Positions 15,401 through 26,855 of a stretch of DNA of 64,000 nucleotides are shown piece by piece (the first letter of the stretch is position 1; each line of letters begins with the position of its first letter). This stretch comes from Rutidosis leptorrhynchoides (taxonomy: Eukaryota > Streptophyta > Magnoliopsida > Asterales > Asteraceae), in NCBI RefSeq assembly GCF_046630445.1, contig NC_092335.1:627905501-627969500 (forward strand). Direction: 5' to 3'. A program made the position numbers and the translations under genes. A model generated the notes under the pieces. That model ran no database searches, was not told the origin of the DNA, and saw nothing but the letters and a program-made list of their open reading frames with translations.

Positions 15401-16481
15401 GTACAAAAGAATTTTTAATTACAATCTTTATGAAAATATATATACATATATATTTCCTTCAGATGTAATCATAGATTTAATGATTCAATATGATATTAAA
15501 CTCATTTGATTTACCGTTTAGAACAAGAATATATAATCTCTAAAACATTAGAGATTACATAATCGCCATGTCGAATGAAGATAAATGATGTAGTACGATT
15601 CGCAGATGGATGATTATGCTCGAGGTACAGAATGAGATGTTGAGGTATGGATTGTTGATGGTACTGGTGCTGTTACTGATGGTACTGTTGGTACCGATGA
15701 TGTTGCTGAAGTTGATACATCTTGCACCATATTTTCCAAGGCTATAACTCGGGTGCGAAGCTCGTGGACTTCTTCCATTATTTCGGGTTGATTGTCGGTC
15801 GGAACGAGCGGATGAATAAGGTTTAGAATTTTAGATAGAATACAATCGTGGTGAGATATTCGGGAAATGAGGGTGAAAATGGTGTTTCGGACTGGTTCGC
15901 CGGTAAGTGCTTCAGGTTCTTCGCCAAGAGGGCAATGTGGCGGATGGAAAGGATCACCTTCTTCTCGTCTCCAATGATTGAGGAGGCTACGAACTCATCA
16001 GATGAATTGGAGATGACTGATTGGTTGATTCATTCTGGTGACGCTGATAGGTGAAACTCTATATCGGAATGGCTGTCGGAATCTGAGGAATTCGAACTGG
16101 TTGAGGGATTCATCTCGTACGATCAGATGAAGGATTTTCGATAAGAAATAGATTATAGGATGTAGATTAGTATCCTGCAATACATAATTTACATATGCAT
16201 ATAATACTAAAATTCCATAAGTTACGGAGGAATCTACGGAAGCTATCAGGTAAAGGTAACAATAACAGATACACTAAGATATGAATATATCTATACACTG
16301 TCTATGCAATAGAGGCAGTAAGACATGTCTAGACTTTAAGGATGATAAGCAAATAATTTTTACACGAAATGATAAGCAAAACTTTTGACATGCAGACACG
16401 GTCGAAGTCCAGACTCACTAATGCATCCTATCGACTTATCAGTTAGACACACTAATGCAGACCTGGTTCGCTAAGACCATC
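12496..16481 (-). mobile_element. Interior of element D, non-coding apart from a decayed 5' ORF
   Basis: Four kilobases between the primer site and polypurine tract hold no recognisable gag, protease, RT or integrase on either strand. D is therefore a non-autonomous large retrotransposon derivative. The sequence next to the polypurine tract resembles the corresponding part of chromovirus B (GTCCCGAAATTT motif at 12506 and 52750), so D may use a related chromovirus's enzymes. Most of 12600-15600 shows only short ORFs. Confidence 0.6.
15614..16113 (-). pseudogene. Decayed 5' ORF of element D (Ser-rich plus short coiled coil)
   Basis: A minus-strand ATG at 16113 opens a Ser/Asp-rich stretch (27 codons) ending at a TGA near 16030. 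Similar acidic Ser-rich sequence continues in another frame. A second ATG at 15778 opens 54 codons to a TAA at 15614, with a heptad-like start (MEEVHELRTRVIALENMV) and a Ser/Thr/Val/Pro-rich tail. It sits where element B carries its own pre-gag ORF with a coiled coil (57662-58080). I infer an old accessory or Gag-N-terminal ORF. Its function is unknown. Confidence 0.4.
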
Positions 16482-16493
16482 GCTCTGATACCA
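16482..16493 (-). other. Primer-binding site of element D (tRNA-iMet type)
   Basis: The minus strand reads TGGTATCAGAGC, the common initiator-Met primer site of Ty3/gypsy chromoviruses and copia elements. It lies two bases from the LTR end at 16496 and sets D on the minus strand. Confidence 0.85.
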
Positions 16494-16495
16494 CC

Positions 16496-19400
16496 TGTAG
16501 TGACCCGTCCTAATCCATCTGGACGAAGTCTTCAACAGTTGGTCCCATTGCGAGGTTCTGACCTCTATATGCCATGAACAACTCCATGTAATATGAGCAA
16601 ATGCACAGCGGAAGATTTCTTTAATACCTGAGAATAAACATGCTTTAAAGTGTCAACCAAAAGGTTGGTGAGTTCATAAGTTTATCATAAAACAATAAAA
16701 TTCATCATTTTGATAGACCACAAGATTTAAATGCTGCATGGTACAAATGGGCCCGAATCCTATACCCACCTGTAATGTACATGCGATATCTTTTAAATAC
16801 AGTACACCTTTCTCGTGTACGAAATCATCTTTCGTAAATCTTAGTAACCGTACACATATCTCGTGCACAAAAATAATATACACATAACCTGTGTATAAAA
16901 TCATTCTCTCGATACATAACATTCATATCAATTGGTGGCAATTATCATGTCCACATAATTCAATGGTGGCAATTATCATGTCCACATAATTCAATGGTGG
17001 CAATTATCATGTCCACATAATTCAATAGTGGCAATTATCATGTCCACATAATTCAATAATAATCCGCAGAACTTCTGTCTGCATAATAATTCATTCGAGG
17101 AATGTTTTGCTTGTGTCTATCTCGTCAAACATTTATAAAAGCATTTCATGTATTCGCAATTCAAAATATATTTCAAAAGCATTTAATAAAGCAGTTGTAA
17201 AAACAGCGCATGTATTCTCAATCCCAAAAATGTAAAGAGTAAAAGGGAATCAAATGAACTCACCATACTGTATTTTGTAGTAAAAATACATATGACGACA
17301 TTGAACAAGTATAGGGTTGGCCTCGGATTCACGAACCTATATCATTTGTATATATATATGTTAAAATATATACTCGTAATCGAACAATTTCATATCTTGT
17401 AACCTTATATATTATATATTTAGTTTGTATATATATTTTAGAATGATTATTATTTATATAGTTATATTAATATGTCTATAACTGAAAAATATCTAATTTG
17501 TTGTATATAAGTTTTTATATAAGAAATGTTAATATGTTTTTTATATAGTTTTATGGCTTATTAATATAATTGTAGTATATGTATTGAGTATGTCTTATGT
17601 ACCAAATATTTATTTGTTAAAATTGATAGTTTTGATAATAATACTAAAATGGTAAAAATTATGTTTTTAGTAATACTTATAATAATAATACTACTAATAA
17701 TAATACTAATACTAACACTTCTGATAATAATAATAATAATTAAAATAATAATCTTGATAATCCTATTAATATTAATGATTCTAATAATAAAAATGTATTA
17801 TTTTTATAATAATAATAATAATAATAATAACAATAATAATAATAATAATAACAATAATAATAATAATAATACTTTTTCTGGTAATAATATTATTAATATT
17901 AATATTAATATTAATATTAATATTAATACTATAAATAATAACATAACAATAATATTAACATTAGTAATTAGTAATAATAATAATATTATCCATATTAATT
18001 ATATCATTAGTCAAATTGGGCCTAATTATAGTTCAATTAAATAGAAACAGCCCAAAATAAAAGATCAGGCCCAACCTTGTCCTTTTGGTTTTAAAGATAA
18101 TACGAGCAATAACATATAACATAAGATAAATTAAATAAATAAAAAAAATAAATAAAAAATAAAAAAATAAATAACAGATGAAGACCTTCGGTTGTTATCC
18201 ATCGATCTGAACCAGGAACAAACACGGCTTATGGTGTTCGATCGACAGGCACGAGCAGGAGTTGCACCATTTTGCTTGATGTCCGATCCTCTCGTTTATA
18301 ACCCGACCAACAAACATCGAATTCAATAAATCTCAAGTGATTTTTAAGCTTTTCTGTTGTATTCGATTGGATCAAACAAGCAGGTCATCGATTTAGCAAT
18401 CTCCATCGGAACAGTAGGTAATCGGTTATTTAATTGATCCATTAGGTAATCGATCCATTGATATTCTTTTAATTTCTTCAATCCCTCTATATTTTCTGTA
18501 TAATTATTTTAATTGGATCGAACACCATAAGTAACAGTTAGAAGGTTTTAATTGATGCGGATAATGAATCATGGTATTTTAAATGGGTGGTGATGGTGAT
18601 TTATTGGGAGGTTTGATTGAACGAAAAACCTGTATAGAAACAACAAGCGTTTAACAGCATTATGTGGTTGCAGGTTTGGTAATGGTTGTTGAATACCAGA
18701 ATAGATCGGATGTAGAACCCAAAAACAGAAATTATTAAGTAACCATTCAGGTATGGTTCTCAATGGTCTTCGTAAATTTGTAGAATCAGTTTTTATTGAT
18801 GGTTTTTGATTTGATTACAGAACAGAAACACAATAATAGCAACACTTAGCCGAAAACAGAAATGGTTAGTAGCAACTTAATTCGATGATTTTTGTTATTG
18901 ATTTCCAAACAGTAACATAAAGCAAGTGAGTGCAGGTCTGTTTGAATATAGAAATAGAGGAGGAAAAGTAATAGCAGTAGTTCAAGAAGGGAGTTGCAGG
19001 TGTGGTTTGTGTGGTGGAGGTGATGGTGTTCTTGGTATTATTCGAAAAGATGTCAGAGGTTTAAATCAACATTTAAGATCGAGGTGATTGCTTGATGTTT
19101 TTATGGTGAAAGTGGCGGTTTATATGGTGCCATTTACAACTGCAATAATAGAAAACAAGTGAGTTTTTGAACCTTGATCTTGTTAGACAGATAACATAAA
19201 TAAAAACAAAAGTATTGGTTTAACAAGAAAAAAAATGTTTGGTTTGGTTTTATATCAAAACAGAAACAGGAGTATGTAACAATGATGTTTGTATGGGTGG
19301 TTGTTTTTGCAGCTGAACAGGAGACAGGAGTAGTGCAGTGAGCAACATAAAACATAAATGTAGGTGGCAGTTGGGTTAGCTTCGATTGACAGTGAAACGG

Positions 19401-20162
19401 GACAAAATAACAGCAGCCTACAGTGGTTTATTAGGTGTCGTGCAGGTTATTAAATTGGTGGATTTTTGTTTGAGTTCTATCAACAAAAAGAAACATAAGA
19501 ATGGGTGTAGCAGCAAGGATAAAGTGATCGAACTGGTGGTGTTTTGATTCAGAATAGAAAGTGGAAACACAAGAGGATAACAGCAGCAGTCCATCGATGG
19601 TTTCAAGGTGTTGGTGATCGAATGATGATTATAGGTTTTCGTGGTTCTTGGTATTTGATGAAAGAGGTGTTTGGTTTGATTGTACAACTAATAAAGAGAG
19701 AAATTATGTTTCATTGATAATGATTTGTGCATGGTGTATGTCTTTATTATCTAAAGAGAATGTATAGATTGGATAGATGGTGTGATGTCAATTAGGAATA
19801 GAAAAGCAGTGTGAATGATTGAATTGTAAGTGGATTGATTAGTTGATTGTACGTAAAATTAAAATAGAAGTGGTTGAGAAAAAGAAAGGTAACAGAAAGA
19901 TAGCTCAAGTGGGTGTTGATTTGTATCTTGCATATCTAGTGTGTAGGTGTGTGGGTCAATTAAGCATGTTGGTTTCATTCATTAGCCAATAAGATTGTGC
20001 CAAAGATTTACCTTTATATATACTTTGAATTTAAGACACTTTAAATAATAATATGCAGCCAAAAATATTCAGTAGCATAAATATCATTAGATGAGACTAA
20101 TTAAATATAGCCCGATAATTGAAAGTGTTGGTTTAGACTATAGATACATTAACATAATACAC

Positions 20163-20224
<62 letters not shown>

Positions 20225-20379
20225 AGTTGTTCGTGAATCGTCGAAAGTGGTCGAGGTTAAATGCATTTATGAAAACAGTTTCAAAATTTTTGAGACTCAA
20301 CATTACAGACTTTGCTTATCGTGTCGGAATCATTCAAAGATTAAGTTTAAATTTGATCGGAAATTTCCGGGTCGTCACA
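16496..20379 (-). mobile_element. 5' LTR of element D, complete
   Basis: This 3884-bp LTR starts on the minus strand at 20379 (TGTGACGACCCGG) and ends at 16496 (...GGTCACTACA). It contains (TA)n (20168-20220), (AAT)n (17808-17872), four 31-bp tandem copies (16934-17057) and a putative intron (16628-17263). From 18570 to 19690 there is a diverged repetitive stretch built around AACAGAAAC-like motifs. The five bases after it, 20380-20384 (CTGAT), would be its target duplication; the partner lies outside the window. Confidence 0.85.
16934..17057. repeat. 31-bp tandem repeat, four copies
   Basis: The unit begins GGTGGCAATTATCATG. Copies start at 16934, 16965, 16996 and 17027. The fourth has one early substitution. 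There are no spacers and no array-like variability, so this is not a CRISPR. Confidence 0.9.
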
Positions 20380-20384
20380 CTGAT

Positions 20385-20640
20385 CATCAATTGTTGGAGT
20401 TGCTGAAAAAGTACCTTTTTCCCTAATAATAGATTACTTGAAAGGTGCACATCTCAAGGTTAATCTCGAAGCTTTTGCAGTTGAAGAGTTACCTGCATTG
20501 ATGAATTGGTAAATTTATACAGTTAATTTATCAATTTATAAACATGCAATATATGTAATGTACATCTAATATATCATAATATACGGACTACAGATTTAAT
20601 TAGTAAAACCAATGTACAAATTACAAATAACATATGATAA
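20385..20640 (+). other. Low-copy sequence with an exon-like open stretch
   Basis: Plus-strand 20445-20512 translates without stops as ...AHLKVNLEAFAVEELPALMNW before a TAA that overlaps a GTAAATT donor-like site. Composition and the possible splice site suggest an old exon next to element D. I do not recognise the protein. Confidence 0.25.
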
Positions 20641-20649
20641 TATTAGGTA

Positions 20650-21365
20650 ACCCTAACATAAACCCTAAACACTATAATCTAAACCCTAAAATCTAAATCT
20701 TACACCTTAAAATCTAAACCCTACACTTTAAACCCTAGACCCTAAAATAAAAAACCTAGAATCTAAACCCTAACCTAAATCCAAAACCTAAACTCTAAAT
20801 CCTAAACGCTACCATAATCCCTAAATATAAACCATAAAAACTCTAAACCCTAAACAAAACCCTAAATCTAAATCTAAAACCCTAAAATCTAAACCCTAAA
20901 ATCTAAACCCCAAACCTAAACCCTAAACCTAAACCTAAACTTTAAACTCTAAACCCTAAAAACTCTAAACCTTAACCTTACACCATAAGCCCTAAAATCT
21001 AAACCATAGAATATAAACCTTAAACCCTAAACGTAAACTATAAACCCTAAACCCTAAATCTAAACCCTAAAAACTCTAAACCATAACCCTAAACCCTAAA
21101 TCTAACCCCTAAACCCTAAACGTAAACTATAAACCCTAAAATCTAAACCCTAAACCCTACACCTTAACCTAAACTCTAAACCCTAAAAACTCTAAACCCT
21201 AACCGTAAACCCTAAGCCCTAAAATATAAACCCTAAACCCTAAATCTAAACCCAAACCACTACACATAAACTCTAAACCCTAAAATCTAAACCATAAACC
21301 CTAAATCTAAACCCTAAACATAAACTCTAAACCCTAAACTATAAATCTGAACACTAACCCTAATT
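20650..21365. repeat. Interstitial telomere-like repeat tract, degenerate CCCTAAA
   Basis: About 0.7 kb consists mostly of CCCTAAA units (plant telomere type), interspersed with variants such as ATCTAAA, AACTCTAAA and AACCTAAA. The C-rich strand is the plus strand throughout. It is flanked by single-copy-like DNA on the right, so it is internal and not a chromosome end. Confidence 0.85.
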
Positions 21366-24250
21366 AAAACCATAATCAAAAAGTTCAAATATTAAAAAAT
21401 ATAAATAAATAAAAACACCGCAAATTCACACGCAGTTTTGTAAGCAATTTCATTATAATGGACTAATGGAGTGACACATTCAAGGTTTTGTAAGAAATTA
21501 TATTAAAATTGAGTAAGACATTGAAGAGACAATACTGTATAAAGTATAAAGTTGCTCATTGATTAAAATCACAAGACTAATAACTACGACAAATAGACAT
21601 TGCATTTTACTCATAAAGTATAAACCTTATAAGAACATTATGATTATGATAAAAGTTATAATTTGACTACAATCAAACTATATTTAATGCAACTGTATGG
21701 TCACACAAAAATAATACTAACCTAATATTCAAACTTCACTTTGTTAATACTGAAACTTTAAAGCATATGGTTCCAAAATTACTTTACAACACAAATAAAT
21801 ATTGACATTTACAACATATGTGTTCACATACAAATTATTGGTAACTTACTAAAAACAGATAATGTTACATTTATATACTAACTTGTAAGGACTGAATATA
21901 GCAGCTGAAATTCCAACTTTTTGAGTCAACGGTCTATTTCTCCGGTTGAAAACTAACCCACAACGAAACACAACAATGTTTAATGCAATAGAAGAAAACA
22001 ATCAAACCGAAGTTGAAAAAACCATTGTTCCATCAGCTAGGAAGAATGGATGTCTTCAACGATGGCTTGAAATTCACCTCCTATCACACCGGGAGAACTT
22101 TGGTTTTTCAGTAACTATCGTGAAACTCAAAATCAGTAACGACAAATCTATTCTTACTTAACAATACTATGCAACTACTAAAACAGAAGCATATACTGAA
22201 AATAATCCACTATCGGTAGTTACCAAATCAGAAGGTTTGTGAATCACTGGAGGTTACCTGAAGTTTCATCATTTATAGGAAGATGCGTAGCAGTTAATTT
22301 TGTGAATTTAATGGCAGACTTTGTGAATTTAATGGGAGATTGACCAACAGTTGATTTTGTGAGTCACTGAACTATTGGATAATTTGCAGCAAATTATTCT
22401 TTATGTGTCAACAATTCAGTTATGTATGTTTTTTACTCAGGTGAGATATAGTCGCTATTATATATTTGCTGCAAAATTTCAATAATAAGATCATCACTTT
22501 ATGATCTACAAGGTATTCAATAAGCTTTAAATAGATAATAAGTCTGAGTTTAAAAGGCAATTCAACTGATCATATTTAGTGTTACCTGTGAGTGTCTATC
22601 TTCATTGCTATATCAATTTCGGACCTTCAGCTCCCCTCTACGTGTAGTGAGTTCATCTAGTATTTCTGCATCACATATCGCCACGTCAGCATAGTCTTTC
22701 CAGTCATAAGCATTATCCAATTCCAGAGTTTTCATTACGGAGTTGAATATTATTCAAATTGAGAAGGTTAGTTGTTAGGTCAAAACAGTTGTTTTATAAT
22801 ACTAACCATGACCTGACAAAATCATACTATGCTGAAACGTCAACACTCTTTATTATCCGATACTAAACTTAATATTCATATTCATAAATATTATTATTAT
22901 ATAATTTAGTAATTTGGATCTAATATATTGGAAAACATTGCTCATATTTAACCCATTTTCTTTTTTAAGTAAGTGTAAACGCCACCCTTTAGACTGTTAA
23001 ATATGTATATCTAATATAACTAATTTGACGCCTTATATGTAAAAATGAGCCTGAAAATGACACCAGTATGCTGATTGTAAAAAGTTACCTTGATTTTGAA
23101 GATTGGAATGTTTAATGGACTCCTGACGATTTCCTCATATTATACTGCATCAAGTTCCCTCAGAGTAACCAAAACTGAGGTATATCATATTGAAAGTTAA
23201 AGTTAATTATGTAAATTTGTTCCATACTCAGATGACCCGCCCAATTTACCCTTTCTTATTTTTTATGAAAGTTAAAACAATGTAAATTTATAAAGGAAAA
23301 AGCAAAACGAACCTGTTTTGAAACCTCACGTAGTCATCGTGACTCGCCTATATTGCCACCTGTAACATCACGCAGAACAGCAATATACCATAGTTTAATT
23401 GATATGAATCGATATAAATAACCTAATCGATATGAATCACATCATATCAACTTAAGATCATCTTTGCAGAACTTTACAAGACTTAAAAACCCCAACAGTT
23501 GCTGGTGTGGATCACTAATATACTTTCTTCGAAATATAAGAATATCCATTTTAATTCTCATTATTCAGACCAAGTTCACCCCCCAATAGGCTCCACTTTG
23601 CCAAATTAATAAACTAATACATGTTAGTTACTAACCATAATCAGATCACACATATAAATGGAGTGATCCATGGGAGCAAAACCAAGTATACAATTGAGAT
23701 TTTATTAACCTAAGAATCTCAGTCATATAATCAATTTGACATGAAGACAAAACTTATAATCTTGAGTTAATCCTCATCACATTTAAACACCCACTTAGTC
23801 AAATGGGTAGACGGGTTATATGCCACAAGTAACAAATATGCAGGTAACCTGAGCTCCAAACTGTCAATCATTAATAAGTGAAAAATACATGACGATTATT
23901 TGATCTATATCATGAACCGATTGATCTTCATGTTAAACATTCAAATGGATTGAAATTAGTGACGACCCTTTAGAGTTGAATTTGATTGTGGTCTAAGATT
24001 TGAGAGCGTAAGTTAGGGTTTTTTAGAGAGAAAATAAGGTGAATGAATGAAACTGTAAAGATACCCTATTTTCTTTGTTTTATCCAGTATTTTTTCTAAT
24101 TATGAGGGTATTTTAGTCTTATTATTTTTAATTTTGAAGATTATGAGGTCATAATTATTATATGATTTTTTTAATGGTTCAGATCTAGTGATGATTTATG
24201 AATGAATGGATAGGATTAATTGTTAGAGATTTAGATGACCTATTTTTATG
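21366..24250. other. AT-rich low-copy region without a recognisable gene
   Basis: I see no transposon protein or long ORF. A 71-codon plus-strand ORF at 21946-22161 and a 40-codon minus-strand ORF at 22613-22735 are the best open stretches. On the minus strand, 24000-24060 has a 5'-UTR-like appearance (AGGGTTTT, GAGAG runs) and an exon-like open stretch ends in AAG|GTAAC at about 23085. A decayed or unrecognised minus-strand gene is possible. Confidence 0.35.
22613..22735 (-). CDS. Possible small ORF or exon, unknown
   Basis: Forty codons start MKTLELDNAYDWKDYADVAI and end at TGA. The composition is acidic and protein-like, with no low-complexity sequence, unlike neighbouring random ORFs. 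I do not recognise a family. It could be an exon of an unannotated minus-strand gene or a chance frame. Confidence 0.25.
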   Translation of the reverse strand: MKTLELDNAYDWKDYADVAICDAEILDELTTRRGELKVRN

Positions 24251-24251
24251 T

Positions 24252-24338
24252 TTATTATTATTATTATTATAGATTATAGATTATAGATTATAGATTATAG
24301 ATAGTAGATAGTAGATATAGATATTAGATATTAGATAC
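24252..24338. repeat. (TTA)n followed by 7-bp ATTATAG tandem repeat
   Basis: A TTA tract leads into about five tandem ATTATAG units and then TAGATA-type variants. It is simple-sequence DNA. Confidence 0.85.
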
Positions 24339-24446
24339 TTCGTAGCGCACTTAATTGGTACAACTCAAACTGATAATAATCCATGAATACTATCATCGAG
24401 GCTTTGACTTTGTGATATCACAGGGGCGGAACCATGTAGTATGTAA

Positions 24447-25142
24447 CTAGTCCGGATCAGGCCCGCGCGATGCGGCTGGAGCTTTCGGCCTGTGTATTCA
24501 TATTTAACGTAGCGTTGTGTATTTACAGAGGAAAAAATGGCTCATGTCTTAAGCGCCGTTTTAGTTGTCGTTGTCTTAAGCGTTTTTTAAAAAGTGTTCA
24601 TTTTGAATGTAGTTAGTTTCGTTTTGTTCATAAAAAAATTTCGAGTGTAACGGTGTTGTCGGAAAAATTTAACTTGCGACGAACAGAAAGATACGGGCTG
24701 TCGTTGTGTTAAACGTTTCTTAAAAAGTGTCCGTTTTGCGTATAGTTAGTCCCGTTGAGTTCGTGAGACTTTTTCGAGTTGAACGGTAGTCTCGGAAAAA
24801 TTAACTCGCACCGAACGAGAAGATGGGGCCCGTTATAAATTCGGGGGGAGTTAGTTTCTTTTATTTTAATAAAATTATATTTTTACACTTTGTACCTCTA
24901 AGAAAGTGTAAACTTGAGGGGTTGTTGTGTAAATTGAGCCAAAGTTGAGGGACCGTAGTTTCTTTTATTTTAATAAAATTATATTTTTACACTTTGTACC
25001 CCTAAGGAAGTGTAGACTTGAGGGGTTGTTGTGTAAATTGAGCCAAAGTTGAGGGACCGATTGTAGTGTGAACGCAAACTCGAAACTACACTCAAAAACA
25101 ACTAAAACTATACATTTACACATGTCTTTTAGTATATAAGGG
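24447..25142 (-). mobile_element. Helitron-like non-autonomous element, copy 1
   Basis: On the minus strand the element ends in CTAG followed by T, preceded by a GC-rich hairpin around GCCGCATCGCGCGGGC, as expected for Helitron 3' ends. The other end reads CCCTTATATACTAAAAG, like the 5' ends of plant Helitrons apart from the canonical TC. There are no terminal inverted repeats or target duplication. Near 24850-25060 a ~105-bp segment is tandemly doubled compared with the copy at 37729-38348. It has no coding capacity. Confidence 0.5.
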
Positions 25143-25628
25143 TTAATAATTAATAATTAAGGGGGCCCGTGACCCCATTGATCAATCTAGTACACTAGTG
25201 AAGTATCTTATATGAAGTACGATGTTTGGACTTTCATTTAAATGACCTCATTAACGTTACAAGAAGTCCATTAGTTGGTGTCCCATTAATTTATCCATCA
25301 GCAAAAGTTGGTGTTTTTGAAGCCCAAGTATGAGTTCATACATGTTTGTTACCGGCCCATATCATATAAGTTTAAAAATACTCCAATGAGTTAATATACG
25401 GCCACAAGATGGTAAAATCTCATTTTAATCAAATTATACATCTCTTTAATTAATTTAGACTTTTAGCAGCATAAGTGTTATAAATGAATCAATTATATAC
25501 AGTTTCGACCTAAAGAATTATTTAGTGAACATATGTTTAAAAAGGTAATTTAATTGATTATGTTGATAGTTAATCATAACGTGTAGATTATATTTGTGTG
25601 ACTCGATATATTTTGTGACCCCAACCAT
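25143..25628. other. Intergenic AT-rich DNA
   Basis: No ORF, repeat or RNA gene could be supported here. Confidence 0.5.
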
Positions 25629-25851
25629 CTTGGCTCCGCCTTTGGTGGTATGGGAGGCTTAACTTTGAGTACTTTGTCCCGGGTTCAAATTCTAGGAGAG
25701 GAAAACTTTGAAGATCTTCCCGGGTTTAAATCTCCTCGGGAGTTTTCCCTTCCCGGTTTTCGTGTAGGGTTTCGACGTAGCGTGAATGACAATGATCACG
25801 AAGGTGGTTTATTTCCTTTTGAGTGATCCGAAATAACCGTTAAAAAAAATA
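25629..25851 (+). mobile_element. Probable tRNA-derived SINE
   Basis: About 220 bases carry a B-box-like GGTTCAAATTC (25682-25692) preceded by an A-box-like TGGTGGTATGGGAGG (about 25643-25657), and end in an A-rich tail (about 25841-25853). AACCAT occurs on both sides (25623-25628 and 25852-25857) and fits a target-site duplication. The exact 5' end is uncertain. Confidence 0.5.
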
Positions 25852-25857
25852 AACCAT

Positions 25858-26223
25858 GAACACTTATAATGACATAAATTTAGTATCTTTATGTTTATAC
25901 CTTAATTATTAGTTGAGTATCCAAACTTGTAAGGTACACGAATGACGTTCGATACGAACCATTAAAAATGGGTTTGACACATTATTTAAAACACGGACCA
26001 CCCTTTCGGTGTCAATTAAAAGTAAGTTTCTTCTAAAAATGATGATGTTGACTGCAAGTACCACGGCATAGTGCTTTCGGCCTTTGGACTCATGCCATTT
26101 GTCCTTTGTATTATTGGATGTATAACCCCTTTTCATACATTTTTCATTATTTTGTAGAAGAGAATTTAACACAGCATTGATTGATTTTCATGTTTAAAAA
26201 GGAGTAAATAAAAACGTGATTAA
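25858..26223. other. Intergenic, no supported feature
   Basis: The one ORF (87 codons, minus strand) resembles no family I know. Confidence 0.4.
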
Positions 26224-26253
26224 TTTTTTTTTTTTTTTTTTTTTTGTAACAGC

Positions 26254-26284
<31 letters not shown>

Positions 26285-26580
26285 TTCTTTAATGACCAGT
26301 TAGGAAGTCAAATTACAAATTACACTAGCTTTAATTATTTAATTATTTCACGTGACATAAAGTTTACTTCTATTACAAACCAGTTAAAAGAATAAACACG
26401 GATCGAGTCGAACACTAGCTCCTTCTTTAAGAATGTGGAAGCAAAGACTATGCTATTCCGGTATTTCCATATGTGCCAAAATGACGTCGCAACAATCACA
26501 TATAATTTATCTTTTGTGTTCGATAAATGATGCCAATTAAGAATCAAACCATGGTAAGTAGATTAAGGTTATTACGCATA
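26224..26580 (-). pseudogene. LINE 3' fragment (C-terminal part after RT)
   Basis: A minus-strand frame at 26335-26547 carries the WHIWKYRNSIVF-type motif typical of the zinc-binding C-terminal region of plant LINE ORF2. A T22 run at 26224-26245 would be the poly-A tail of this minus-strand copy. Only the last ~0.35 kb remains, which fits the usual 5' truncation. A C30 tract lies in its 3' untranslated part. Confidence 0.6.
26255..26284. repeat. (C)30 homopolymer
   Basis: An unbroken run of about 30 C. In the sense of the LINE fragment it is a G-run just before the poly-A tail. Confidence 0.9.
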
Positions 26581-26855
26581 ATCTAGTGTTTTCAGAATTC
26601 CGAAGAAATGAAATATTATTTTGGTTAATAAGGGTGCATTTCATAGCATATTTAATGAATAATTCATCATTGAGTTATAACTTATTTAACATTCAGTTCA
26701 TTCATTAATACCATTTGAATAATAAATTTGAGATGGATAAGATATGGCATCCATTTACGGGGTGGGATTAGCAGTTTGATATATTTCCTTCAATGGTAGG
26801 AAATCTGCATCCGCGGGGGTATATGGGGGGAAGCCAGTCTGCAGTAAGTCTACTT

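Noticed and set aside
16934..17057. CRISPR-like direct repeats
   Set aside because: The copies are contiguous 31-bp tandem units without spacers, in a plant LTR.
20650..21365. True chromosome end
   Set aside because: The tract is degenerate and is flanked on both sides by other genomic sequence.
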